This document shows, piece by piece, positions 33,921 through 42,104 of a stretch of DNA of 64,000 bases; within the stretch, counting starts at the first letter, position 1; each line of letters opens with the position of its first letter. The stretch is from Allobogoriella deserti (GTDB taxonomy: Bacteria; Actinomycetota; Actinomycetes; Actinomycetales; Actinomycetaceae). Made by a program: the position numbers and the translations under genes. The stretch covers positions 122,314-186,313 of the forward strand of contig NZ_JBHUEE010000009.1 in NCBI RefSeq assembly GCF_042680605.1. The letters run 5' to 3'. Under the pieces are notes generated by a model. The model was given only the letters and a program-made list of their open reading frames with translations. It was not told the DNA's origin and searched no databases.

Positions 33921-35348
33921 CTAGCTCCGGCCGTGCGGCGGCGGTGTGGTCTGCCGCACGTCGTCGCGGTGCGAGGTGAGGTCGAGGACCATGACGACGT
34001 CGTCCATGAGCTGGTCGCCGACGCGAAAGGTGCGCGGCCCGGCGGTGGCGAATCCCTGCTTGCGATAGCTCGCCTGCGCGCGCCAGTTGTCCGCGTTGGT
34101 CCCCAACCACAGCGTCCGGAGCGGCTGTCCGTCGATCTGCACGGCGGCGGCCTGCGCCGCAGCGGCGCCGAGGAGCGCGCCGGCCACGCCGGTGCCCTGG
34201 TACTCCGGGTAGACGTAGCACTTGCTGAGCTCGGCGGCCGGGCGGTCAGGCACGAGCGCGGCGACGTCGTCGGCGTACGGAGGCTCGTCCGGGGTCCGGG
34301 GGAGCACCACGAGGGTGTACCCGACGAGGCCGGAGGGTGCCTGCGCCACCTGGACGCGGTAGTGGTCGGTATCGGTGAGGTACACGGTGGTCCGCGCAGG
34401 GCTGAGGTGTTCGGCGATGAAGGCGGTGATGTCGTCCGCACCGAGCTCGGGCGGGCACGCCAGCGGGAAGGTCGCCGCGGCCAGATCCGACAGCGCCTGG
34501 GCTTCGTCCGGCCGGCCGGGCCGGATCCGCACCGGGACGGGGGCCGACGCGCCCGCGGGTACGAACCAGCCGTGCCGGGCGAGGATCGCGCGGTCAGCGC
34601 GGTCCAGCTCCTGCGGGTCGAGGGCGGAGATCATGTCGGGACGGCGCCGGACCGTTCGCTCGAGTGCCTGGTCACGCCGCCAGCGGGCGACGTTGCCGTG
34701 ATGCCCGGACAGGAGCACTTCGGGGGCGCGGCGACCGGACCATTCGGCCGGTTTGGTGTAGACGGGGTACTCGAGCAGGGCGCCGCCCTCGCCGCGGCCG
34801 TGCGATTCCTCGGTGAGCGACTCGGGATTGCCGAGGACCCCCGGCAGGAGGCGCGCGACGGCCTCGACGACGACGAGGGCGGCCACCTCTCCCCCGTTGA
34901 GGACATAGTCACCGAGGGAGATCTCGCGGACCTCGACGGTCTCGACGTCCTCGGTGTAGTGCTCGGCGACGCGGGCGTCGATGCCCTCGTAGCGCCCGCA
35001 CGCGAGGACGAGCCGGTCGGCCCGGGCGAGGTCCTCGACCAGGCGCTGGGTCAGCCGTTCCCCGGACGGCGTGGGCACCAGAAGCACGGTGCGGCCCGTG
35101 GACTCACCGGTCAGGACGTCCGGTCCGAGGACGTCGTCGAGGGCGCGGCCCCACACGTCGGGACGCATCACCATGCCGGCTCCGCCACCGAACGGAGTGT
35201 CGTCGACGGTGCGGTGACGGTCGCTCGTCCATGCGCGTAGGTCGTGCATTCGCAGGTCGAGCAGTCCGTCGCGGCGGGCCTTGCCCACCAGGGACAGGTC
35301 GAGGGCGTCGAGGTACTCAGGAAAGATCGAGACGACGTCGATGCGCAC
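33921..35348 (-). CDS. trmD: tRNA (guanine-37-N1)-methyltransferase fused to a GNAT acetyltransferase domain
   Basis: TrmD methylates G37 next to the anticodon and prevents frameshifting. Residues 1-260 are a complete TrmD: RIDVVSIFPEYL, DDTPFGGGAGMVMRP, the knotted SAM site LACGRYEGIDARV and EISLGDYVLNGGE, and VLLSGHHGNVARWRR. Residues of about 272-455 form a GNAT domain with KCYVYPEYQGTGVAGALLGAAAAQA and NWRAQASYRKQGF. Total 475 residues against about 240 for TrmD alone. The frame is continuous with no internal stop. The GTG start at 35348 follows the rimM stop by one base. The GNAT substrate is unknown. Confidence 0.93.
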   Translation of the reverse strand: MRIDVVSIFPEYLDALDLSLVGKARRDGLLDLRMHDLRAWTSDRHRTVDDTPFGGGAGMVMRPDVWGRALDDVLGPDVLTGESTGRTVLLVPTPSGERLTQRLVEDLARADRLVLACGRYEGIDARVAEHYTEDVETVEVREISLGDYVLNGGEVAALVVVEAVARLLPGVLGNPESLTEESHGRGEGGALLEYPVYTKPAEWSGRRAPEVLLSGHHGNVARWRRDQALERTVRRRPDMISALDPQELDRADRAILARHGWFVPAGASAPVPVRIRPGRPDEAQALSDLAAATFPLACPPELGADDITAFIAEHLSPARTTVYLTDTDHYRVQVAQAPSGLVGYTLVVLPRTPDEPPYADDVAALVPDRPAAELSKCYVYPEYQGTGVAGALLGAAAAQAAAVQIDGQPLRTLWLGTNADNWRAQASYRKQGFATAGPRTFRVGDQLMDDVVMVLDLTSHRDDVRQTTPPPHGRS

Positions 35349-35349
35349 C

Positions 35350-35973
35350 TCAGCCGTTCCTTTCCCCGGTCCGGGCGGTAGGACCGCCGTCGTCGGGCCC
35401 GTCCTCGCCGTCAGCGACGTCGGCCGGGTCCCCGGGGAACAGACCGTGCGGCGGGTCGAGGGTGACGGTGCCGGCCTCGAGGTCGACCGTGGGGACGAGC
35501 GCGGTGACGAACGGGACGCGTACCTCTGCCGTCGCCTCCGGCCCGGTCGGCTCGCCCTCGTCCGGTGCCGCCACGACGAGGACGTCGTGCGCCGGCAGGT
35601 GCTCGACCTCGATCACCTCACCCAGGTCCCGGCCGTCGGTGTGGACGGCGCGCAGACCGACGAGTTCGTGCGGGTACCACGCGTCGTCGGCGCCCGGTTC
35701 GTCGGCGGCCTCCTCCTCGTCCGTCTCGACCACGAGACGGATCCCGCGCAACGCCTCGGCAGCGGTGCGGTCGCGAGCCTCGGCGAAGAGCACGTAGGTG
35801 ACGCCCTGGTGGGTGCGGGTCCGGGCCACGGTGAGGGGTCCGGCGTCGGCGGGGTCCGTCTCCAGGCTCCTGCCGACGGCGAGCCGGCGGGCCGGTTCGT
35901 CCGTACGGACATCGAGACGGACCTCGCCACGCAGCCCGTGCGGGGCGCCGACGACGGCGACGGTCAGCAGCAC
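35350..35973 (-). CDS. rimM: Ribosome maturation factor RimM
   Basis: RimM binds S19 and helps 30S head assembly. The 207-residue protein has the N-terminal barrel (VVGAPHGLRGEVRLDVRTDEP) and the PRC-barrel domain (WYPHELVGLRAVHTDGRDLGEVIEVEHLPAHDVLVV), and an acidic Asp/Gly-rich tail. GTG at 35973 is one base after the khpA stop. It belongs to the rpsP-khpA-rimM-trmD operon. Confidence 0.96.
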   Translation of the reverse strand: MLLTVAVVGAPHGLRGEVRLDVRTDEPARRLAVGRSLETDPADAGPLTVARTRTHQGVTYVLFAEARDRTAAEALRGIRLVVETDEEEAADEPGADDAWYPHELVGLRAVHTDGRDLGEVIEVEHLPAHDVLVVAAPDEGEPTGPEATAEVRVPFVTALVPTVDLEAGTVTLDPPHGLFPGDPADVADGEDGPDDGGPTARTGERNG

Positions 35974-35974
35974 G

Positions 35975-36214
35975 TCAGTTGCGGTCGGTGTCCACGACGT
36001 CGACCCGGACCGGCCCCGAGGTGGACAGGGCGCCGATGACGGTGCGTAGCGCCCGGGCGGTGCGTCCGGACCGTCCGATCACCCGGCCCAGGTCGTCGGG
36101 ATGCACGCGCACCTCGAGCAGCTCGCCCCGCCGCAACGAGCGGGTGTTCACCCGGACCTCGTCGGGGTTGTCGACAATGCCTCGGACGAGGTGCTCGAGC
36201 GCGTCGGCCAGCAC
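35975..36214 (-). CDS. khpA: KH-domain RNA-binding protein (KhpA/YlqC)
   Basis: A 79-residue single KH domain with the RNA-binding loop in DLGRVIGRSGRTARALRTVI. KhpA proteins bind many RNAs and in Gram-positives affect cell elongation and translation. GTG at 36214 follows the rpsP stop by one base. The position between rpsP and rimM is conserved. Confidence 0.93.
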   Translation of the reverse strand: MLADALEHLVRGIVDNPDEVRVNTRSLRRGELLEVRVHPDDLGRVIGRSGRTARALRTVIGALSTSGPVRVDVVDTDRN

Positions 36215-36215
36215 C

Positions 36216-36701
36216 TCAGGATTCCTCGGTGGGCTTCGTCTCCTCCGCGGGCTCCGGCGCCTCGTCGGAGCCGGCGGCGCCTTCGTCGGCCTGCTCGGCG
36301 GCGGGCTCCTCGGTCTGGGCGGAGGCCTCAGCGGCCTTCGCCTTGCGGAGCTCGGCCTCCTCCTCGGCCGCCTTGACCGCCGCGGACCGGACCTCCTCTG
36401 CGGCCGCGGTGTCCTTGGTGCGCAGGCGCGAGGTGGCGCCGTCGATGCCCTTGAACTTCTGCCAGTCGCCGGTGACCTTCAGCAGTGCCGCGACCTGCTC
36501 GGTGGGCTGGGCGCCGACGGAGAGCCAGTACTGGGCACGGTCGGAGTCGATGTCGATGAACGACGGCTCATCGGTCGGGTGGTACTTGCCGATCTCCTCG
36601 ATCGCCTTGCCGTCGCGCTTCTTGCGCGAGTCCATGACGACGACGCGGTAGTAGGGCGCGTGGACCTTGCCCATGCGCTTGAGGCGGATCTTGACTGCCA
36701 C
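36216..36701 (-). CDS. rpsP: 30S ribosomal protein S16 with an acidic tail
   Basis: Residues 1-90 are a standard S16 (MAVKIRLKRMGKVHAPYYRVVVMDSRKKRDGKAIEEIG, GAQPTEQVAALLKVTGDW). Residues from about 95 to 161 are an Ala/Glu-rich, presumably disordered extension. GTG start at 36701, with AGGAG upstream. First gene of the four-gene operon with khpA, rimM and trmD, where each junction is a stop codon, one base, then GTG. Confidence 0.96.
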   Translation of the reverse strand: MAVKIRLKRMGKVHAPYYRVVVMDSRKKRDGKAIEEIGKYHPTDEPSFIDIDSDRAQYWLSVGAQPTEQVAALLKVTGDWQKFKGIDGATSRLRTKDTAAAEEVRSAAVKAAEEEAELRKAKAAEASAQTEEPAAEQADEGAAGSDEAPEPAEETKPTEES

Positions 36702-36830
36702 GAGGTGGTACTCCTGAGTTCGTTCGGGGCGGACCTCGCCGGCGCCCGGGTGGGGACATCGGGGCCGCGGAGGTCACGGGACACAGCCTCGCCCGGTGAG
36801 AGGGACCGGACGCGCTGAGTACAGCCGGTC

Positions 36831-36859
36831 ATTCTGCCAGAACACCGGGCTGGGCCCAA
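36831..36859 (-). promoter_or_regulatory. Candidate promoter of the rpsP operon
   Basis: On the minus strand, TTGGGC (36859-36854) and CAGAAT (36836-36831) are separated by 17 bases, a fair sigma-70-type arrangement. Transcription would begin near 36824, giving a leader of about 120 nt before rpsP. The terminator of the upstream ABC operon lies immediately before it. Confidence 0.45.
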
Positions 36860-36865
36860 CACGGC

Positions 36866-36911
36866 GCCGGGCGGGCGGGACGTGCGCTTCGACACGTCCC
36901 GCCCGCCCGGC
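36866..36911 (-). terminator. Terminator of the ABC-transporter operon
   Basis: A perfect 19-bp inverted repeat (36866-36884 and 36893-36911) with an eight-base loop lies 40 nt downstream of the last ABC gene. It is the longest perfect hairpin in the window and has no U-tract. Confidence 0.8.
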
Positions 36912-36951
36912 CTCCGGTGACCGGCCGCGTGGCCACGTCGAGCCGCTCCCG

Positions 36952-37760
36952 TCAGCGCCAGCGGAACAGCTTCGCCGCGAGCGGGTAGAGGACGGCGATG
37001 TAGACCACCATGACGACCAGCTGGCGCGCGGGTACCTCGCCGGCGAACCACGCCGCCTCGATGCCCTGGCTGGCCGCGCCGAGCGGGGTGTAGCTGCCGA
37101 TGGTCTGCACGGCGTCGGGCATGATCGGGCCCGGCGTCCACAGGCCCGCGAAGAAGAGCATCGGGAAGTAGGTGAGCATGCCGATCGCGTTGGCCGTCGA
37201 GGCCTTGGCGGCCACCGCCGCGATGAGCAGGCCGACACCGAAGACAGCGGCGGCCCCCAGCACCACGGAGAGTACGACCATGAGCGGCTCGTCCGGAGCG
37301 ACCCAGTCGAACGCTGCGGCGAAGACCGCCAGTGCCAGTGCGGCGGCCACGACGAAGGCGACGACGCCGATGATCACCTGGACGACGAGCACACCCTGCG
37401 GCCGCATCGGCGTCGTGGACAGGCGCTTGAGCACGCCCTGCTCACGATAGGTGGCCATCGCGGCCGGCAATGTGGTCAGCGCGGGAGCTGCCATCGCCGT
37501 CGCGAGGACGGGCGGGATCATCACCACGATGGTCCGCAGCCCCTCGAGCGGCCCGGGGTCGGTGATCGTCTCGTCGAGACCGGGGATGAGGTAGCCCATG
37601 CCGAGGATGAGCACGGTGGGGAAGGCGAGGGCGAAGAACACGTTCCCGGGCTCGCGCAGGAACAGTCGGACCTCGGAGCGCAGGAGGGCACCGAACCCGG
37701 GGCCGAGGACGCTGCGCCTGCTCCTGGGCGGAACCGACGTCGTGGGGGCGGTTGTCGTAG

Positions 37761-37764
<4 letters not shown>
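36952..37764 (-). CDS. ABC-2 type transporter permease
   Basis: A 270-residue membrane protein with about six helices and the ABC-2 pattern: cytoplasmic N-terminus ending in RLFLREPGNVFFALAFPTVLILGMG, a large loop, TYREQGVLKRLSTTPMRP, and the C-terminal FFAGLWTPGPIMPDAVQTIGSYTPLGAASQGIEAAW segment, which is typical of drug-resistance/DrrB-like permeases. The ATG overlaps the ATPase stop (ATGA). Likely exports a drug or lipid with that ATPase; the substrate is unknown. Confidence 0.9.
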
Positions 37765-38717
<953 letters not shown>

Positions 38718-38719
38718 GG

Positions 38720-39520
38720 TCAGCTCCTGGAGGTGGCGATGGGGACGGATCGGGTCAGCCGGGCGAAGGCGAGGGTGCCGACCAGCGGCACGACGAGGGC
38801 GAGCAGCGAGTAACCGGCCGTGGGTAGGTCCAGGAAGGACCCGAGCAGGCCGGCGAGCGCGTCCTGGCTGAGCAGGGCCGGGAGCACGGTGAGCGGCAGC
38901 AGCGCGGTGCCGCGCCAGCCGCCGAAGCGGTAGTAGGTGATGCCGACGAGGAGGCCGGCCACGGCGCCGCTGAAGGTGCGGACCGCGTATGTGAGGGCGG
39001 CCACGGCGAACCCGCCGGTCCACGGTGCCGGTGCGGTGATCGGCCCGTCGTCGCCGGTCTCGACGACGTGGGCGTGCTCCCAGCCGACCGCCGCGTACAC
39101 GGCCGACTCGGCCAGTAGCCCGGCCGCGAGGATGATCCCGTAGGCGAGACCGACCGCGGCGGCCGTCAGCAGGGCGGCACGCAGGAACGAGCGGCGCGTC
39201 ATGCCGGTGGCGACGTGGACGGTGAGCATGGCCGCCACGACGGTGACCATCATGGCGAACGGGAACCAGAGGGCCCCGTGCACGGCGAACTGCAGGTAGG
39301 AGATCTGCACGCCGACCGGTGTGCGGCTCAGGATGAGCACCGCCGCCAGCCACAGAAAGACGATGACGCCCCAGAACCAGACACCGAGGTAGAGCTGCAT
39401 GCCCAGCATCCAGCGGGCGGCGCGCCACCACTGGGGCAGGCTCGGGTCAGGCCGTCCGGCCAGCCGCATGGAGCCGGCGGTCAATCCGGTGAGGTCTGCG
39501 CCGGTGGTGTGCTCTCTCAT
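38720..39520 (-). CDS. Membrane protein, probable permease of the first ABC pair
   Basis: A 266-residue protein with about six predicted membrane helices (e.g. LYLGVWFWGVIVFLWLAAV, ALLTAAAVGLAYGIILAAG, GFAVAALTYAVRTFSGAVAGLLVG, YSLLALVVPLVGTLAFA). No specific family signature is recognised. It is sandwiched between two ABC ATPase genes with a four-base overlap at its start and a 2-nt gap at its end; by analogy with YtrA-type operons it is probably the membrane partner of the preceding ATPase. Confidence 0.75.
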   Translation of the reverse strand: MREHTTGADLTGLTAGSMRLAGRPDPSLPQWWRAARWMLGMQLYLGVWFWGVIVFLWLAAVLILSRTPVGVQISYLQFAVHGALWFPFAMMVTVVAAMLTVHVATGMTRRSFLRAALLTAAAVGLAYGIILAAGLLAESAVYAAVGWEHAHVVETGDDGPITAPAPWTGGFAVAALTYAVRTFSGAVAGLLVGITYYRFGGWRGTALLPLTVLPALLSQDALAGLLGSFLDLPTAGYSLLALVVPLVGTLAFARLTRSVPIATSRS

Positions 39521-40470
39521 CGGGTCCTCCCGGTGTGGTCCTCGGCGCCGGCGCCGGCGGGGCGGCGCGTGTCGGTCAGGTGCACGAACAGGTCCTGGAG
39601 TTCGACCGGTCCGATCTCGAGGCCGGCGTCACGCAGCCCTTCGACGGTGCTGCGCGGCAGGGCGCCGCCCTCGCCCATCACGGTGACCTGCTTGGTGCCG
39701 CCGAGTGAACGCTCGGCGAGGACGGTGAGGGCCCCGGCCGAGGAGAGGGCGGCGTCGACCTCCTCGGCGCGGCCGGTGACCGCGGCGCCGCGGGCGCGCA
39801 GGTCGTCGGCGTCGCTGGTCAGCAGGACGGTGCCGCGGTGCAGGACGACGACGTGCTCGAGCAGCTTGTCCAGCTCGCTGATGAGGTGGGTGGAGAGCAC
39901 GATGGTGCGTGGGTGGGCGATGTAGTCCTCCAGCAGGACGTCGTAGAAGGCGTAGCGCGAGGGGGCGTCCATGCCGAGGTGGACCTCGTCGAGCATGGTC
40001 AGCGGGGCACGGGAGGCGAGTCCGGCGATCACGCCGAAGGCGGAACGCTGGCCGCGGGAGAGCTTGTTGACGGCGGTCTTGGTCGGCAGCTCGAACAGGT
40101 CGAGGAGACGGCCCGCCAGCTCCTCGTCCCATGCGGGCCGCGCCGAGGCGAGATACCGCAGGTTCACGGCCAGCGGCTCATCGGCGAGGACATCGCCCGA
40201 TTCGCGTACGAGGCAGATCTGCTCCATGAGGGCTTCGTCATCGAAGGGGTCCTTGCCACCGACGAGGACGCGACCTCGGGTGGGCCGCCGCAGAGCCGCC
40301 AGCAGCGAGAGCAAGGTGGTCTTGCCCGAGCCGTTGCGGCCCAGCAGTCCGGTGATGGCCCCGGGCGGGATGGTGAGACTGACGCCGTCGAGCGCCCGCG
40401 TGCGGCCGTAGTGGACGGCGACGTCCTGGACGTCGACGGCCAGCGGCGGCGCCGGGTCGGTGGTGGTCAC
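39517..40470 (-). CDS. ABC transporter ATP-binding protein (YtrB-like)
   Basis: A 317-residue ATPase: Walker A GRNGSGKT at residues 44-51, signature LSRGQRSAF in place of LSGGQ, Walker B LTMLDEVHLGMD, and H-loop LSTHLISELD. The departures (SRGQ, EVHLGMD) are typical of ATPases in GntR-YtrA controlled operons. GTG at 40470 overlaps the regulator's stop (GTGA). Confidence 0.9.
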   Translation of the reverse strand: MTTTDPAPPLAVDVQDVAVHYGRTRALDGVSLTIPPGAITGLLGRNGSGKTTLLSLLAALRRPTRGRVLVGGKDPFDDEALMEQICLVRESGDVLADEPLAVNLRYLASARPAWDEELAGRLLDLFELPTKTAVNKLSRGQRSAFGVIAGLASRAPLTMLDEVHLGMDAPSRYAFYDVLLEDYIAHPRTIVLSTHLISELDKLLEHVVVLHRGTVLLTSDADDLRARGAAVTGRAEEVDAALSSAGALTVLAERSLGGTKQVTVMGEGGALPRSTVEGLRDAGLEIGPVELQDLFVHLTDTRRPAGAGAEDHTGRTR

Positions 40471-40826
40471 TGTGCAGACCTCTTCCTCACGTGGTCGATG
40501 AGTTCGTCCTGGCCGATACCGAGCGTGCGTGCCTCGTCCAGTACGGCGTCCAGCCGGTCGGTGAAGAACGCGGCGCGGCGGCGCTCGCGCAGCAGGTCGC
40601 GGGCCCCTTCGCTGACGTACATCCCTAGTCCTCGCTGCTTGTAGAGCACGCCCTCGTCCACCAGCAGGCCGAACGCCTTGGCGGCCGTGGCGGGGTTGAT
40701 CCGGTAGGTAGTGGCGTACTGGGTGGTCGACATGACGTGGTCCCCGGGCTGCAACGTGCCGTCGAGAACCTGCCGGCGCAGGTGCTCGGCGATCTGCAGG
40801 TAGATCGGCTCGGGACCGTCGAACAC
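40467..40826 (-). CDS. GntR-family (YtrA subfamily) repressor
   Basis: A 119-residue regulator with the winged helix-turn-helix of GntR proteins (PIYLQIAEHLRRQVLDGTLQPGDHVMSTTQYATTYRINPATAAKAFGLLVDEGVLYKQRGLGMYV) and only a short C-terminal helix, the YtrA layout. The GTG at 40826 has GGGAGG at good spacing. It heads a tightly overlapping five-gene operon and has a 24-bp palindrome 20 nt upstream, so it probably represses itself and the transporters in response to an envelope signal or antibiotic. Confidence 0.92.
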   Translation of the reverse strand: MFDGPEPIYLQIAEHLRRQVLDGTLQPGDHVMSTTQYATTYRINPATAAKAFGLLVDEGVLYKQRGLGMYVSEGARDLLRERRRAAFFTDRLDAVLDEARTLGIGQDELIDHVRKRSAQ

Positions 40827-40846
40827 GGCGACCTCCCTAGTCCCTT

Positions 40847-40870
40847 GGTTCATTACTCGACTAATGAACC
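40847..40870. promoter_or_regulatory. Operator palindrome of the GntR/ABC operon
   Basis: GGTTCATTA and TAATGAACC form a perfect 9-bp inverted repeat around six bases, in an AT-richer patch of this GC-rich window. On the minus strand a -10-like TATGGT (40868-40873) abuts it, so a bound dimer would block transcription. The symmetry suits a GntR dimer. Confidence 0.75.
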
Positions 40871-40948
40871 ATAGAACCAGTCGGCACACAAGCCCCGGAC
40901 GGGCCGGATTCCAGACGGATCGGGTTCGTGATCGCAGGCCGGCTCAGG

Positions 40949-41001
40949 CCGGGGCGGGTCGGCCCGGTCGCCGTCGGCGGGCCGGCCCCGGTCGCCGGGG
41001 C
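40949..41001 (-). terminator. Terminator after the amidohydrolase gene
   Basis: Immediately after the stop, 40985-40991 pairs perfectly with 40995-41001 (7 bp, three-base loop). Alternatively 40949-40955 and 40960-40966 pair with 40985-40991 and 40978-40984. Either fold gives a very GC-rich hairpin. Confidence 0.6.
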
Positions 41002-41005
41002 GACG

Positions 41006-42100
41006 TCAGATGAGCCGGCCGCGCAGGATGACGGCGCTGGGACGCTCGAGCACGGTGATGTCCCGGCGCGGGTCGGCCTCGTAGACGACGACGTCGGCAC
41101 TCGCGCCGTCGGCGATGCCGTCGGCCCGGAGATAGGCCCGCCCTTCCCACGAGGCGGCGGCCACCACGGCAGCGGTGGGGACGCCGGCCCGTGCCACCTC
41201 GGCCAGCTCCGCCGGCAGCGAGCCGTGCTCGATGTAGCCGCCGGCGTCAGAGCCCATGAGGAGCGGCACGCCGGCCTCGTACAGGTGCGCCACGTGCTCG
41301 TGGCGGCGGGCGTGCATGCGCCGCATGTGTGCCGCGTACACGGGGTACTTCGGCTCGGCCTGTGCGGCGAACTGCTCGAACTTGGCCACCTGCAGCAGGG
41401 TCGGCGTGACGGCGACACCGCGACGGGCGGCCTCGACGATCTGGTCGCCGTCCATCCCTGTCCCGTGCTCCAGGGCGTCGATCCCCGCCTCGAGCAAGGG
41501 GCCGACCGCCTCGTGAGAGAACGTGTGCGCGGTGACCCGGGCGCCGTTCTCGTGCGCCGCAGCCACCGCCTCACGCAGGACCTCCTCCGGCCACAGCGGC
41601 GCCAGGTCGGCCTCGGCCCCGGCGGACCGGTCGATCCAGTCCGCGACGAGCTTGACCCAACCATCGCCCGCGCGGGCTTCCTCGGCGACGGCCTCGGGCA
41701 GGTCGCCGACGTCGTCGAGCTCGCGGGCGAAGTGGCGCAGGTACCGCTTGGGCCGCGCGAGGTGGCGCGCGCACCGGACGAGCCGGGGCATGTCGGCGCG
41801 GTCCTTCACCCAGCGGTTGTCCATCGGCGAGCCGGCGTCGCGGACCAGCAGCGTCCCGGCGTCGCGGTCGGCCGCGCCCTGCTCGAGGGCCTCACGTTCG
41901 GTCACGGCACCGTCGGGGCCGAGGCCGATGTGGCAGTGGACGTCGACGAGTCCCGGCAGCACCCACCCGTCGATGCGGCGGGCCGCATCCGCTCCCGCCG
42001 GCGGAGTCGTCGAGAGCCTGCCGTCGAGGACCCAGACCTCGTCGAGAACCTCTGAGCCGTCGGCGATGACCGGACCGGTCAGATGCAGCACCTGACTCAC
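41006..42100 (-). CDS. Metal-dependent amidohydrolase
   Basis: A 364-residue amidohydrolase-superfamily enzyme. The HxH metal motif is at His55/His57 (LVDVHCHIG), a lysine that could be carboxylated lies in DGWVKLVAD, further His residues are in VTAHTFSHEA and ALEHGTG, and the catalytic Asp in LLMGSDAGG. It resembles imidazolonepropionase/prolidase-type hydrolases; the substrate is unknown. The GTG at 42100 lies 4 nt after ffh, a linkage seen in related Micrococcales. Confidence 0.88.
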   Translation of the reverse strand: MSQVLHLTGPVIADGSEVLDEVWVLDGRLSTTPPAGADAARRIDGWVLPGLVDVHCHIGLGPDGAVTEREALEQGAADRDAGTLLVRDAGSPMDNRWVKDRADMPRLVRCARHLARPKRYLRHFARELDDVGDLPEAVAEEARAGDGWVKLVADWIDRSAGAEADLAPLWPEEVLREAVAAAHENGARVTAHTFSHEAVGPLLEAGIDALEHGTGMDGDQIVEAARRGVAVTPTLLQVAKFEQFAAQAEPKYPVYAAHMRRMHARRHEHVAHLYEAGVPLLMGSDAGGYIEHGSLPAELAEVARAGVPTAAVVAAASWEGRAYLRADGIADGASADVVVYEADPRRDITVLERPSAVILRGRLI

Positions 42101-42104
42101 CGGA

